Shown: one piece after another, positions 37,301 through 50,879 of the stretch | Numbering within the stretch: the first letter of the stretch is position 1 | How the letters are laid out: every line of letters starts with the position of its first letter | Source: Siphonodentalium dalli | Lineage: Eukaryota; Mollusca; Scaphopoda; Gadilida; Siphonodentaliidae | Direction of reading: 5' to 3' | DNA: 64,000 nt | Assembly: GCA_032622095.1 (NCBI GenBank) | Contig: CP136063.1 | Coordinates: 210,222,355 to 210,286,354 of the forward strand | Made by a program: the position numbers and the translations under genes | Notes under the pieces: model-generated | The model's input: the letters and a program-made list of their open reading frames with translations, nothing else | Database searches by the model: none | What the model was told of the DNA's origin: nothing

Positions 37301-40300
37301 CACGCAAATGAAAGATGTCGACAAAACTGCGAAAATAAAAGTTCCGGGTCCAACTATATTGGACAGGCTACTAACCGCTGACTATTCACGGGCGCGATCC
37401 CACTACTGCTTGACACGGGGACTTTTGCCTGCTGCGTTTTCGCCCTGGGCCGGTACGTCCCTCCTTAGACAACCTGACCACACGAGGCTCCCCAAGTGTG
37501 ACCATATTGATGCCAAGCTTAGTGCGGACGCCCGATCGACATAGACCACCGGCTAGCAGTGACCCCATCCTCAAGCCGTCCTCCGAACCAGGCCTCCAAG
37601 TAGTTAGATTACAGGAGCACACCACAACTCACAGCCGACAACTCTCCTTCCCAACTGCACATTTGTATGCATTCACCTATAAGTGACATGTCCGAATCAA
37701 CAACTGCACTTTGGTTGACCCATTTGTACAATCCATATGTTACAACCATACAGCCACGTGTCAAATCGAAAGACAGAGTTGTCCATCCTTGCCCACATAC
37801 AACACTCGATGTTTGTAAACCAAGATCACGACACTGTGCATGCATTGCCAAGGGGGCATTAACTTTGACTCATCCGCCCATTGTTCACTTTGGGAAGAAA
37901 CAAAAAGTGCAGGTCAGAATATATATCGTGTATTTGGGAAGGGACTCAAAACAAACCCCGATCATGTGTCACCCAATTTTTTTCTTTTAGTCGTTTGGGC
38001 TAGAATTTTTGCTCATTTTGATCGCACGGGTACACGCAAATGAAAGATGTCGACAAAACTGCGAAAATAAAAGTTCCGGGTCCAACTATATTGGACAGGC
38101 TACTAACCGCTGACTATTCACGGGCGCGATCCCACTACTGCTTGACACGGGGACTTTTGCCTGCTGAGTTTCCGCCCTGGGCCGGTACGTCCCTCCTTAG
38201 ACAACCTGACCACACGAGGCTCCCCAAGTGTGACCATATTGATGCCAAGCTTAGTGCGGACGCCCGATCGACATAGACCACCGGCTAGCAGTGACCCCAT
38301 CCTCAAGCCGTCCTCCGAACCAGGCCTCCAAGTAGTTAGATTACAGGAGCACACCACAACTCCCAGCCGACAACTCTCCTTCCCAACTGCACATTTGTAT
38401 GCATTCACCTATAAGTGACATGTCCGAATCAACAACTGCACTTTGGTTGACCCATTTGTACAATCCATATGTTACAACCATACAGCCACGTGTCAAATCG
38501 AAAGACAGAGTTGTCCATCCTTGCCCACATACAACACTCGATGTTTGTAAACCAAGATCACGACACTGTGCATGCATTGCCAAGGGGGCATTAACTTTGA
38601 CTCATCCGCCCATTGTTCACTTTGGGAAGAAACAAAAAGTGCTGGTCAGAATATATATCGTGTATTTGGGAAGGGACTCAAAACAAACCCCGATCATGTG
38701 TCACCCAATTTTTTTTCTTTTAGTCGTTTGGGCTAGAATTTTTGCTCATTTTTATCGCACGGGTACACGCAAATGAAAGATGTCGACAAAACTGCGAAAA
38801 TAAAAGTTCCGGGTCCAACTATATTGGACAGGCTACTAACCGCTGACTATTCACGGGCGCGATCCCACTACTGCTTGACACGGGGACTTTTGCCTGCTGC
38901 GTTTTCGCCCTGGGCCGGTACGTCCCTCCTTAGACAACCTGACCACACGAGGCTCCCCAAGTGTGACCATATTGATGCCAAGCTTAGTGCGGACGCCCGA
39001 TCGACATAGACCACCGGCTAGCAGTGACCCCATCCTCAAGCCGTCCTCCGAACCAGGCCTCCAAGTAGTTAGATTACAGGAGCACACCACAACTCACAGC
39101 CGACAACTCTCCTTCCCAACTGCACATTTGTATGCATTCACCTATAAGTGACATGTCCGAATCAACAACTGCACTTTGGTTGACCCATTTGTACAATCCA
39201 TATGTTACAACCATACAGCCACGTGTCAAATCGAAAGACAGAGTTGTCCATCCTTGCCCACATACAACACTCGATGTTTGTAAACCAAGATCACGACACT
39301 GTGCATGCATTGCCAAGGGGGCATTAACTTTGACTCATCCGCCCATTGTTCACTTTGGGAAGAAACAAAAAGTGCAGGTCAGAATATATATCGTGTATTT
39401 GGGAAGGGACTCAAAACAAACCCCGATCATGTGTCACCCAATTTTTTTTCTTTTAGTCGTTTGGGCTAGAATTTTTGCTCATTTTGATCGCACGGGTACA
39501 CGCAAATGAAAGATGTCGACAAAACTGCGAAAATAAAAGTTCCGGGTCCAACTATATTGGACAGGCTACTAACCGCTGACTATTCACGGGCGCGATCCCA
39601 CTACTGCTTGACACGGGGACTTTTGCCTGCTGCGTTTCCGCCCTGGGCCGGTACGTCCCTCCTTAGACAACCTGACCACACGAGGCTCCCCAAGTGTGAC
39701 CATATTGATGCCAAGCTTAGTGCGGACGCCCGATCGACATAGACCACCGGCTAGCAGTGACCCCATCCTCAAGCCGTCCTCCGAACCAGGCCTCCAAGTA
39801 GTTAGATTACAGGAGCACACCACAACTCCCAGCCGACAACTCTCCTTCCCAACTGCACATTTGTATGCATTCACCTATAAGTGACATGTCCGAATCAACA
39901 ACTGCACTTTGGTTGACCCATTTGTACAATCCATATGTTACAACCATAGAGCCACTTGTCAAATCGAAAGACAGAGTTGTCCATCCTTGCACACATACAA
40001 CACTCGATGTTTGTAAACCAAGATCACGACACTGTGCATGCATTGCCAAGGGGGCATTAACTTTGACTCATCCGCCCATTGTTCACTTTGGGAAGAAACA
40101 AAAAGTGCAGGTCAGAATATATATCGTGTATTTGGGAAGGTACTCAAAACAAACCCCGATCATGTGTCACCCAATTTTTTTTCTTTTAGTCGTTTGGGCT
40201 AGAATTTTTGCTCATTTTGATCGCACGGGTACACGCAAATGAAAGATGTCGACAAAACTGCGAAAATAAAAGTTCCGGGTCCAACTATATTGGACAGGCT

Positions 40301-40971
40301 ACTAACCGCTGACTATTCACGGGCGCGATCCCACTACTGCTTGACACGGGGACTTTTGCCTGCTGCGTTTCCGCCCTGGGCCGGTACGTCCCTCCTTAGA
40401 CAACCTGACCACACGAGGCTCCCCAAGTGTGACCATATTGATGCCAAGCTTAGTGCGGACGCCCGATCGACATAGACCACCGGCTAGCAGTGACCCCATC
40501 CTCAAGCCGTCCTCCGAACCAGGCCTCCAAGTAGTTAGATTACAGGAGCACACCACAACTCCCAGCCGACAACTCTCCTTCCCAACTGCACATTTGTATG
40601 CATTCACCTATAAGTGACATGTCCGAATCAACAACTGCACTTTGGTTGACCCATTTGTACAATCCATATGTTACAACCATACAGCCACGTGTCAAATCGA
40701 AAGACAGAGTTGTCCATCCTTGCCCACATACAACACTCGATGTTTGTAAACCAAGATCACGACACTGTGCATGCATTGCCAAGGGGGCATTAACTTTGAC
40801 TCATCCGCCCATTGTTCACTTTGGGAAGAAACAAAAAGTGCAGGTCAGAATATATATCGTGTATTTGGGAAGGGACTCAAAACAAACCCCGATCATGTGT
40901 CACCCAATTTTTTTTCATTTAGTCGTTTGGGCTAGAATTTTTGCTCATTTTGATCGCACGGGTACACGCAA
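34378..40971 (+). repeat. Mixed variant units with two-unit duplications
   Basis: Recurrent unit types appear here. Type A carries ACTTATACC (units 34378 and 35843). Type B carries GCTGAGTTT with GTGCTGGTC and TTTTTATCGC (36575, 38040). Type C carries GTTTTCGCC with ACTCACAGCC (37308, 38773; unit 35110 has GTTTTCGCC but standard CCCAGCC). The B-C pair is duplicated as 36575-38039 and 38040-39505: the GCTGAGTTT base lies at 36702 and 38167, 1,465 bp apart. Unit 39506 carries several private changes near 39949-40141. Confidence 0.8.
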
Positions 40972-43900
40972 ATGAAAGATGTCGACAAAACTGCGAAAAT
41001 AAAAGTTCCGGGTCCAACTATATTGGACAGGCTACTAACCGCTGACTATTCACGGGCGCGATCCCACTACTGCTTGACACGGGGACTTATACCTGCTGCG
41101 TTTCCGCCCTGGGCCGGTACGTCCCTCCTTAGACAACCTGACCACACGAGGCTCCCCAAGTGTGACCATATTGATGCCAAGCTTAGTGCGGACGCCCGAT
41201 CGACATAGACCACCGGCTAGCAGTGACCCCATCCTCAAGCCGTCCTCCGAACCAGGCCTCCAAGTAGTTAGATTACAGGAGCACACCACAACTCCCAGCC
41301 GACAACTCTCCTTCCCAACTGCACATTTGTATGCATTCACCTATAAGTGACATGTCCGAATCAACAACTGCACTTTGGTTGACCCATTTGTACAATCCAT
41401 ATGTTACAACCATACAGCCACGTGTCAAATCGAAAGACAGAGTTGTCCATCCTTGCCCACATACAACACTCGATGTTTGTAAACCAAGATCACGACACTG
41501 TGCATGCATTGCCAAGGGGGCATTAACTTTGACTCATCCGCCCATTGTTCACTTTGGGAAGAAACAAAAAGTGCAGGTCAGAATATATATCGTGTATTTG
41601 GGAAGGGACTCAAAACAAACCCCGATCATGTGTCACTCAATTTTTTTCTTTTAGTCGTTTGGGCTAGAATTTTTGCTCATTTTGATCGCACGGGTACACG
41701 CAAATGAAAGATGTCGACAAAACTGCGAAAATAAAAGTTCCGGGTCCAACTATATTGGACAGGCTACTAACCGCTGACTATTCACGGGCGCGATCCCACT
41801 ACTGCTTGACACGGGGACTTTTGCCTGCTGAGTTTCCGCCCTGGGCCGGTACGTCCCTCCTTAGACAACCTGACCACACGAGGCTCCCCAAGTGTGACCA
41901 TATTGATGCCAAGCTTAGTGCGGACGCCCGATCGACATAGACCACCGGCTAGCAGTGACCCCATCCTCAAGCCGTCCTCCGAACCAGGCCTCCAAGTAGT
42001 TAGATTACAGGAGCACACCACAACTCCCAGCCGACAACTCTCCTTCCCAACTGCACATTTGTATGCATTCACCTATAAGTGACATGTCCGAATCAACAAC
42101 TGCACTTTGGTTGACCCATTTGTACAATCCATATGTTACAACCATACAGCCACGTGTCAAATCGAAAGACAGAGTTGTCCATCCTTGCCCACATACAACA
42201 CTCGATGTTTGTAAACCAAGATCACGACACTGTGCATGCATTGCCAAGGGGGCATTAACTTTGACTCATCCGCCCATTGTTCACTTTGGGAAGAAACAAA
42301 AAGTGCTGGTCAGAATATATATCGTGTATTTGGGAAGGGACTCAAAACAAACCCCGATCATGTGTCACCCAATTTTTTTTCTTTTAGTCGTTTGGGCTAG
42401 AATTTTTGCTCATTTTTATCGCACGGGTACACGCAAATGAAAGATGTCGACAAAACTGCGAAAATAAAAGTTCCGGGTCCAACTATATTGGACAGGCTAC
42501 TAACCGCTGACTATTCACGGGCGCGATCCCACTACTGCTTGACACGGGGACTTGTGCCTGCTGCGTTTTCGCCCTGGGCCGGTACGTCCCTCCTTAGACA
42601 ACCTGACCACACGAGGCTCCCCAAGTGTGACCATATTGATGCCAAGCTTAGTGCGGACGCCCGATCGACATAGACCACCGGCTAGCAGTGACCCCATCCT
42701 CAAGCCGTCCTCCGAACCAGGCCTCCAAGTAGTTAGATTACAGGAGCACACCACAACTCACAGCCGACAACTCTCCTTCCCAACTGCACATTTGTATGCA
42801 TTCACCTATAAGTGACATGTCCGAATCAACAACTGCACTTTGGTTGACCCATTTGTACAATCCATATGTTACAACCATACAGCCACGTGTCAAATCGAAA
42901 GACAGAGTTGTCCATCCTTGCCCACATACAACACTCGATGTTTGTAAACCAAGATCACGACACTGTGCATGCATTGCCAAGGGGGCATTAACTTTGACTC
43001 ATCCGCCCATTGTTCACTTTGGGAAGAAACAAAAAGTGCAGGTCAGAATATATATCGTGTATTTGGGAAGGGACTCAAAACAAACCCCGATCATGTGTCA
43101 CCCAATTTTTTTTCTTTTAGTCGTTTGGGCTAGAATTTTTGCTCATTTTGATCGCACGGGTACACGCAAATGAAAGATGTCGACAAAACTGCGAAAATAA
43201 AAGTTCCGGGTCCAACTATATTGGACAGGCTACTAACCGCTGACTATTCACGGGCGCGATCCCACTACTGCTTGACACGGGGACTTTTGCCTGCTGCGTT
43301 TCCGCCCTGGGCCGGTACGTCCCTCCTTAGACAACCTGACCACACGAGGCTCCCCAAGTGTGACCACATTGATGCCAAGCTTAGTGCGGACGCCCGATCG
43401 ACATAGACCACCGGCTAGCAGTGACCCCATCCTCAAGCCGTCCTCCGAACCAGGCCTCCAAGTAGTTAGATTACAGGAGCACACCACAACTCCCAGCCGA
43501 CAACTCTCCTTCCCAACTGCACATTTGTATGCATTCACCTATAAGTGACATGTCCGAATCAACAACTGCACTTTGGTTGACCCATTTGTACAATCCATAT
43601 GTTACAACCATACAGCCACGTGTCAAATCGAAAGACAGAGTTGTCCATCCTTGCCCACATACAACACTCGATGTTTGTAAACCAAGATCACGACACTGTG
43701 CATGCATTGCCAAGGGGGCATTAACTTTGACTCATCCGCCCATTGTTCACTTTGGGAAGAAACAAAAAGTGCAGGTCAGAATATATATCGTGTATTTGGG
43801 AAGGGACTCAAAACAAACCCCGATCATGTGTCACCCAATTTTTTTTCTTTTAGTCGTTTGGGCTAGAATTTTTGCTCATTTTGATCGCACGGGTACACGC

Positions 43901-45368
43901 AAATGAAAGATGTCGACAAAACTGCGAAAATAAAAGTTCCGGGTCCAACTATATTGGACAGGCTACTAACCGCTGACTATTCACGGGCGCGATCCCACTA
44001 CTGCTTGACACGGGGACTTTTGCCTGCTGCGTTTTCGCCCTGGGCCGGTACGTCCCTCCTTAGACAACCTGACCACACGAGGCTCCCCAAGTGTGACCAT
44101 ATTGATGCCAAGCTTAGTGCGGACGCCCGATCGACATAGACCACCGGCTAGCAGTGACCCCATCCTCAAGCCGTCCTCCGAACCAGGCCTCCAAGTAGTT
44201 AGATTAAAGGAGCACACCACAACTCACAGCCGACAACTCTCCTTCCCAACTGCACATTTGTATGCATTCACCTATAAGTGACATGTCCGAATCAACAACT
44301 GCACTTTGGTTGACCCATTTGTACAATCCATATGTTACAACCATACAGCCACGTGTCAAATCGAAAGACAGAGTTGTCCATCCTTGCCCACATACAACAC
44401 TCGATGTTTGTAAACCAAGATCACGACACTGTGCATGCATTGCCAAGGGGGCATTAACTTTGACTCATCCGCCCATTGTTCACTTTGGGAAGAAACAAAA
44501 AGTGCAGGTCAGAATATATATCGTGTATTTGGGAAGGGACTCAAAACAAACCCCGATCATGTGTCACCCAATTTTTTTTCTTTTAGTCGTTTGGGCTAGA
44601 ATTTTTGCTCATTTTGATCGCACGGGTACACGCAAATGAAAGATGTCGACAAAACTGCGAAAATAAAAGTTCCGGGTCCAACTATATTGGACAGGCTACT
44701 AACCGCTGACTATTCACGGGCGCGATCCCACTACTGCTTGACACGGGGACTTTTGCCTGCTGCGTTTCCGCCCTGGGCCGGTACGTCCCTCCTTAGACAA
44801 CCTGACCACACGAGGCTCCCCAAGTGTGACCATATTGATGCCAAGCTTAGTGCGGACGCCCGATCGACATAGACCACCGGCTAGCAGTGACCCCATCCTC
44901 AAGCCGTCCTCCGAACCAGGCCTCCAAGTAGTTAGATTACAGGAGCACACCACAACTCCCAGCCGACAACTCTCCTTCCCAACTGCACATTTGTATGCAT
45001 TCACCTATAAGTGACATGTCCGAATCAACAACTGCACTTTGGTTGACCCATTTGTACAATCCATATGTTACAACCATACAGCCACGTGTCAAATCGAAAG
45101 ACAGAGTTGTCCATCCTTGCCCACATACAACACTCGATGTTTGTAAACCAAGATCACGACACTGTGCATGCATTGCCAAGGGGGCATTAACTTTGACTCA
45201 TCCGCCCATTGTTCACTTTGGGAAGAAACAAAAAGTGCAGGTCAGAATATATATCGTGTATTTGGGAAGGGACTCAAAACAAACCCCGATCATGTGTCAC
45301 CCAATTTTTTTTCTTTTAGTCGTTTGGGCTAGAATTTTTGCTCATTTTGATCGCACGGGTACACGCAA
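40972..45368 (+). repeat. Six-unit higher-order repeat, copy 1 (4,397 bp)
   Basis: Six successive units form the order A (ACTTATACC, 41084-41093), B (GCTGAGTTT at 41831, GTGCTGGTC at 42307), C (GTTTTCGCC with ACTCACAGCC), D (GACCACATTG, C at 43367), E (GTTTTCGCC, GATTAAAGG with A at 44207, and ACTCACAGCC) and F (near-standard). The whole order recurs in the next block, with each marker displaced by exactly 4,397 bp. Private changes here include GTCACTCAA near 41636 and CTTGTGCC near 42554. Confidence 0.88.
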
Positions 45369-48300
45369 ATGAAAGATGTCGACAAAACAGCGAAAATAAA
45401 AGTTCCGGGTCCAACTATATTGGACAGGCTACTAACCGCTGACTATTCACGGGCGCGATCCCACTACTGCTTGACACGGGGACTTATACCTGCTGCGTTT
45501 CCGCCCTGGGCCGGTACGTCCCTCCTTAGACAACCTGACCACACGAGGCTCCCCAAGTGTGACCATATTGATGCCAAGCTTAGTGCGGACGCCCGATCGA
45601 CATAGACCACCGGCTAGCAGTGACCCCATCCTCAAGCCGTCCTCCGAACCAGGCCTCCAAGTAGTTAGATTACAGGAGCACACCACAACTCCCAGCCGAC
45701 AACTCTCCTTCCCAACTGCACATTTGTATGCATTCACCTATAAGTGACATGTCCGAATCAACAACTGCACTTTGGTTGACCCATTTGTACAATCCATATG
45801 TTACAACCATACAGCCACGTGTCAAATCGAAAGACAGAGTTGTCCATCCTTGCCCACATACAACACTCGATGTTTGTAAACCAAGATCACGACACTGTGC
45901 ATGCATTGCCAAGGGGGCATTAACTTTGACTCATCCGCCCATTGTTCACTTTGGGAAGAAACAAAAAGTGCAGGTCAGAATATATATCGTGTATTTGGGA
46001 AGGGACTCAAAACAAACCCCGATCATGTGTCACCCAATTTTTTTCTTTTAGTCGTTTGGGCTAGAATTTTTGCTCATTTTGATCGCACGGGTACACGCAA
46101 ATGAAAGATGTCGACAAAACTGCGAAAATAAAAGTTCCGGGTCCAACTATATTGGACAGGCTACTAACCGCTGACTATTCACGGGCGCGATCCCACTACT
46201 GCTTGACACGGGGACTTTTGCCTGCTGAGTTTCCGCCCTGGGCCGGTACGTCCCTCCTTAGACAACCTGACCACACGAGGCTCCCCAAGTGTGACCATAT
46301 TGATGCCAAGCTTAGTGCGGACGCCCGATCGACATAGACCACCGGCTAGCAGTGACCCCATCCTCAAGCCGTCCTCCGAACCAGGCCTCCAAGTAGTTAG
46401 ATTACAGGAGCACACCACAACTCCCAGCCGACAACTCTCCTTCCCAACTGCACATTTGTATGCATTCACCTATAAGTGACATGTCCGAATCAACAACTGC
46501 ACTTTGGTTGACCCATTTGTACAATCCATATGTTACAACCATACAGCCACGTGTCAAATCGAAAGACAGAGTTGTCCATCCTTGCCCACATACAACACTC
46601 GATGTTTGTAAACCAAGATCACGACACTGTGCATGCATTGCCAAGGGGGCATTAACTTTGACTCATCCGCCCATTGTTCACTTTGGGAAGAAACAAAAAG
46701 TGCTGGTCAGAATATATATCGTGTATTTGGGAAGGGACTCAAAACAAACCCCGATCATGTGTCACCCAATTTTTTTTCTTTTAGTCGTTTGGGCTAGAAT
46801 TTTTGCTCATTTTTATCGCACGGGTACACGCAAATGAAAGATGTCGACAAAACTGCGAAAATAAAAGTTCCGGGTCCAACTATATTGGACAGGCTACTAA
46901 CCGCTGACTATTCACGGGCGCGATCCCACTACTGCTTGACACGGGGACTTTTGCCTGCTGCGTTTTCGCCCTGGGCCGGTACGTCCCTCCTTAGACAACC
47001 TGACCACACGAGGCTCCCCAAGTGTGACCATATTGATGCCAAGCTTAGTGCGGACGCCCGATCGACATAGACCACCGGCTAGCAGTGACCCCATCCTCAA
47101 GCCGTCCTCCGAACCAGGCCTCCAAGTAGTTAGATTACAGGAGCACACCACAACTCACAGCCGACAACTCTCCTTCCCAACTGCACATTTGTATGCATTC
47201 ACCTATAAGTGACATGTCCGAATCAACAACTGCACTTTGGTTGACCCATTTGTACAATCCATATGTTACAACCATACAGCCACGTGTCAAATCGAAAGAC
47301 AGAGTTGTCCATCCTTGCCCACATACAACACTCGATGTTTGTAAACCAAGATCACGACACTGTGCATGCATTGCCAAGGGGGCATTAACTTTGACTCATC
47401 CGCCCATTGTTCACTTTGGGAAGAAACAAAAAGTGCAGGTCAGAATATATATCGTGTATTTGGGAAGGGACTCAAAACAAACCCCGATCATGTGTCACCC
47501 AATTTTTTTTCTTTTAGTCGTTTGGGCTAGAATTTTTGCTCATTTTGATCGCACGGGTACACGCAAATGAAAGATGTCGACAAAACTGCGAAAATAAAAG
47601 TTCCGGGTCCAACTATATTGGACAGGCTACTAACCGCTGACTATTCACGGGCGCGATCCCACTACTGCTTGACACGGGGACTTTTGCCTGCTGCGTTTCC
47701 GCCCTGGGCCGGTACGTCCCTCCTTAGACAACCTGACCACACGAGGCTCCCCAAGTGTGACCACATTGATGCCAAGCTTAGTGCGGACGCCCGATCGACA
47801 TAGACCACCGGCTAGCAGTGACCCCATCCTCAAGCCGTCCTCCGAACCAGGCCTCCAAGTAGTTAGATTACAGGAGCACACCACAACTCCCAGCCGACAA
47901 CTCTCCTTCCCAACTGCACATTTGTATGCATTCACCTATAAGTGACATGTCCGAATCAACAACTGCACTTTGGTTGACCCATTTGTACAATCCATATGTT
48001 ACAACCATACAGCCACGTGTCAAATCGAAAGACAGAGTTGTCCATCCTTGCCCACATACAACACTCGATGTTTGTAAACCAAGATCACGACACTGTGCAT
48101 GCATTGCCAAGGGGGCATTAACTTTGACTCATCCGCCCATTGTTCACTTTGGGAAGAAACAAAAAGTGCAGGTCAGAATATATATCGTGTATTTGGGAAG
48201 GGACTCAAAACAAACCCCGATCATGTGTCACCCAATTTTTTTTCTTTTAGTCGTTTGGGCTAGAATTTTTGCTCATTTTGATCGCACGGGTACACGCAAA

Positions 48301-49754
48301 TGAAAGATGTCGACAAAACTGCGAAAATAAAAGTTCCGGGTCCAACTATATTGGACAGGCTACTAACCGCTGACTATTCACGGGCGCGATCCCACTACTG
48401 CTTGACACGGGGACTTTTGCCTGCTGCGTTTTCGCCCTGGGCCGGTACGTCCCTCCTTAGACAACCTGACCACACGAGGCTCCCCAAGTGTGACCATATT
48501 GATGCCAAGCTTAGTGCGGACGCCCGATCGACATAGACCACCGGCTAGCAGTGACCCCATCCTCAAGCCGTCCTCCGAACCAGGCCTCCAAGTAGTTAGA
48601 TTAAAGGAGCACACCACAACTCACAGCCGACAACTCTCCTTCCCAACTGCACATTTGTATGCATTCACCTATAAGTGACATGTCCGAATCAACAACTGCA
48701 CTTTGGTTGACCCATTTGTACAATCCATATGTTACAACCATACAGCCACGTGTCAAATCGAAAGACAGAGTTGTCCATCCTTGCCCACATACAACACTCG
48801 ATGTTTGTAAACCAAGATCACGACACTGTGCATGCATTGCCAAGGGGGCATTAACTTTGACTCATCCGCCCATTGTTCACTTTGGGAAGAAACAAAAAGT
48901 GCAGGTCAGAATATATATCGTGTATTTGGGAAGGGACTCAAAACAAACCCCGATCATGTGTCACCCAATTTTTTTTCTTTTAGTCGTTTGGGCTAGAATT
49001 TTTGCTCATTTTGATCGCACGGGTACACGCAAATGAAAGATGTCGACAAAACTGCGAAAATAAAAGTTCCGGGTCCAACTATATTGGACAGGCTACTAAC
49101 CGCTGACTATTCACGGGCGCGATCCCACTACTGCTTGACACGGGGACTTTTGCCTGCTGCGTTTCCGCCCTGGGCCGGTACGTCCCTCCTTAGACAACCT
49201 GACCACACGAGGCTCCCCAAGTGTGACCATATTGATGCCAAGCTTAGTGCGGACGCCCGATCGACATAGACCACCGGCTAGCAGTGACCCCATCCTCCGA
49301 ACCAGGCCTCCAAGTAGTTAGATTACAGGAGCACACCACAACTCCCAGCCGACAACTCTCCTTCCCAACTGCACATTTGTATGCATTCACCTATAAGTGA
49401 CATGTCCGAATCAACAACTGCACTTTGGTTGACCCATTTGTACAATCCATATGTTACAACCATACAGCCACGTGTCAAATCGAAAGACAGAGTTGTCCAT
49501 CCTTGCCCACATACAACACTCGATGTTTGTAAACCAAGATCACGACACTGTGCATGCATTGCCAAGGGGGCATTAACTTTGACTCATCCGCCCATTGTTC
49601 ACTTTGGGAAGAAACAAAAAGTGCAGGTCAGAATATATATCGTGTATTTGGGAAGGGACTCAAAACAAACCCCGATCATGTGTCACCCAATTTTTTTTCT
49701 TTTAGTCGTTTGGGCTAGAATTTTTGCTCATTTTTATCGCACGGGTACACGCAA
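45369..49754 (+). repeat. Six-unit higher-order repeat, copy 2 (4,386 bp)
   Basis: The A-B-C-D-E-F order is repeated: ACTTATACC at 45481-45490, GCTGAGTTT at 46228, GTGCTGGTC at 46704, GACCACATTG at 47764 and GATTAAAGG at 48604. All lie 4,397 bp after their counterparts. The sixth unit (49033-49754) differs by an 11-bp deletion and by TTTTTATCGC near its end, so this copy is 11 bp shorter overall. Confidence 0.88.
49033..49754 (+). repeat. 722-bp unit with recurrent 11-bp deletion
   Basis: CATCCTCAAGCCGTCCTCCG is reduced to CATCCTCCG at about 49291-49299. The lost segment lies between two direct TCCTC pentamers, so replication slippage or recombination between them would produce it in one step. 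The same deletion is present in units 55632 and 57087, each with an E-type unit (GATTAAAGG) on either side. Confidence 0.87.
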
Positions 49755-50879
49755 ATGAAAGATGTCGACAAAACTGCGAAAATAAAAGTTCCGGGTCCAA
49801 CTATATTGGACAGGCTACTAACCGCTGACTATTCACGGGCGCGATCCCACTACTGCTTGACACGGGGACTTTTGCCTGCTGCGTTTTCGCCCTGGGCCGG
49901 TACGTCCCTCCTTAGACAACCTGACCACACGAGGCTCCCCAAGTGTGACCATATTGATGCCAAGCTTAGTGCGGACGCCCGATCGACATAGACCACCGGC
50001 TAGCAGTGACCCCATCCTCAAGCCGTCCTCCGAACCAGGCCTCCAAGTAGTTAGATTAAAGGAGCACACCACAACTCACAGCCGACAACTCTCCTTCCCA
50101 ACTGCACATTTGTATGCATTCACCTATAAGTGACATGTCCGAATCAACAACTGCACTTTGGTTGACCCATTTGTACAATCCATATGTTACAACCATACAG
50201 CCACGTGTCAAATCGAAAGACAGAGTTGTCCATCCTTGCCCACATACAACACTCGATGTTTGTAAACCAAGATCACGACACTGTGCATGCATTGCCAAGG
50301 GGGCATTAACTTTGACTCATCCGCCCATTGTTCACTTTGGGAAGAAACAAAAAGTGCAGGTCAGAATATATATCGTGTATTTGGGAAGGGACTCAAAACA
50401 AACCCCGATCATGTGTCACCCAATTTTTTTTCTTTTAGTCGTTTGGGCTAGAATTTTTGCTCATTTTGATCGCACGGGTACACGCAAATGAAAGATGTCG
50501 ACAAAACTGCGAAAATAAAAGTTCCGGGTCCAACTATATTGGACAGGCTACTAACCGCTGACTATTCACGGGCGCGATCCCACTACTGCTTGACACGGGG
50601 ACTTTTGCCTGCTGCGTTTCCGCCCTGGGCCGGTACGTCCCTCCTTAGACAACCTGACCACACGAGGCTCCCCAAGTGTGACCATATTGATGCCAAGCTT
50701 AGTGCGGACGCCCGATCGACATAGACCACCGGCTAGCAGTGACCCCATCCTCAAGCCGTCCTCCGAACCAGGCCTCCAAGTAGTTAGATTACAGGAGCAC
50801 ACCACAACTCCCAGCCGACAACTCTCCTTCCCAACTGCACATTTGTATGCATTCACCTATAAGTGACATGTCCGAATCA
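49755..50879 (+). repeat. E-type unit followed by a standard unit
   Basis: The unit at 49755 carries GTTTTCGCC, GATTAAAGG and ACTCACAGCC, like units 43903 and 48300. It is the partner of the deleted unit at 49033. The following unit (50488) is near-standard up to about 50900. Confidence 0.8.
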
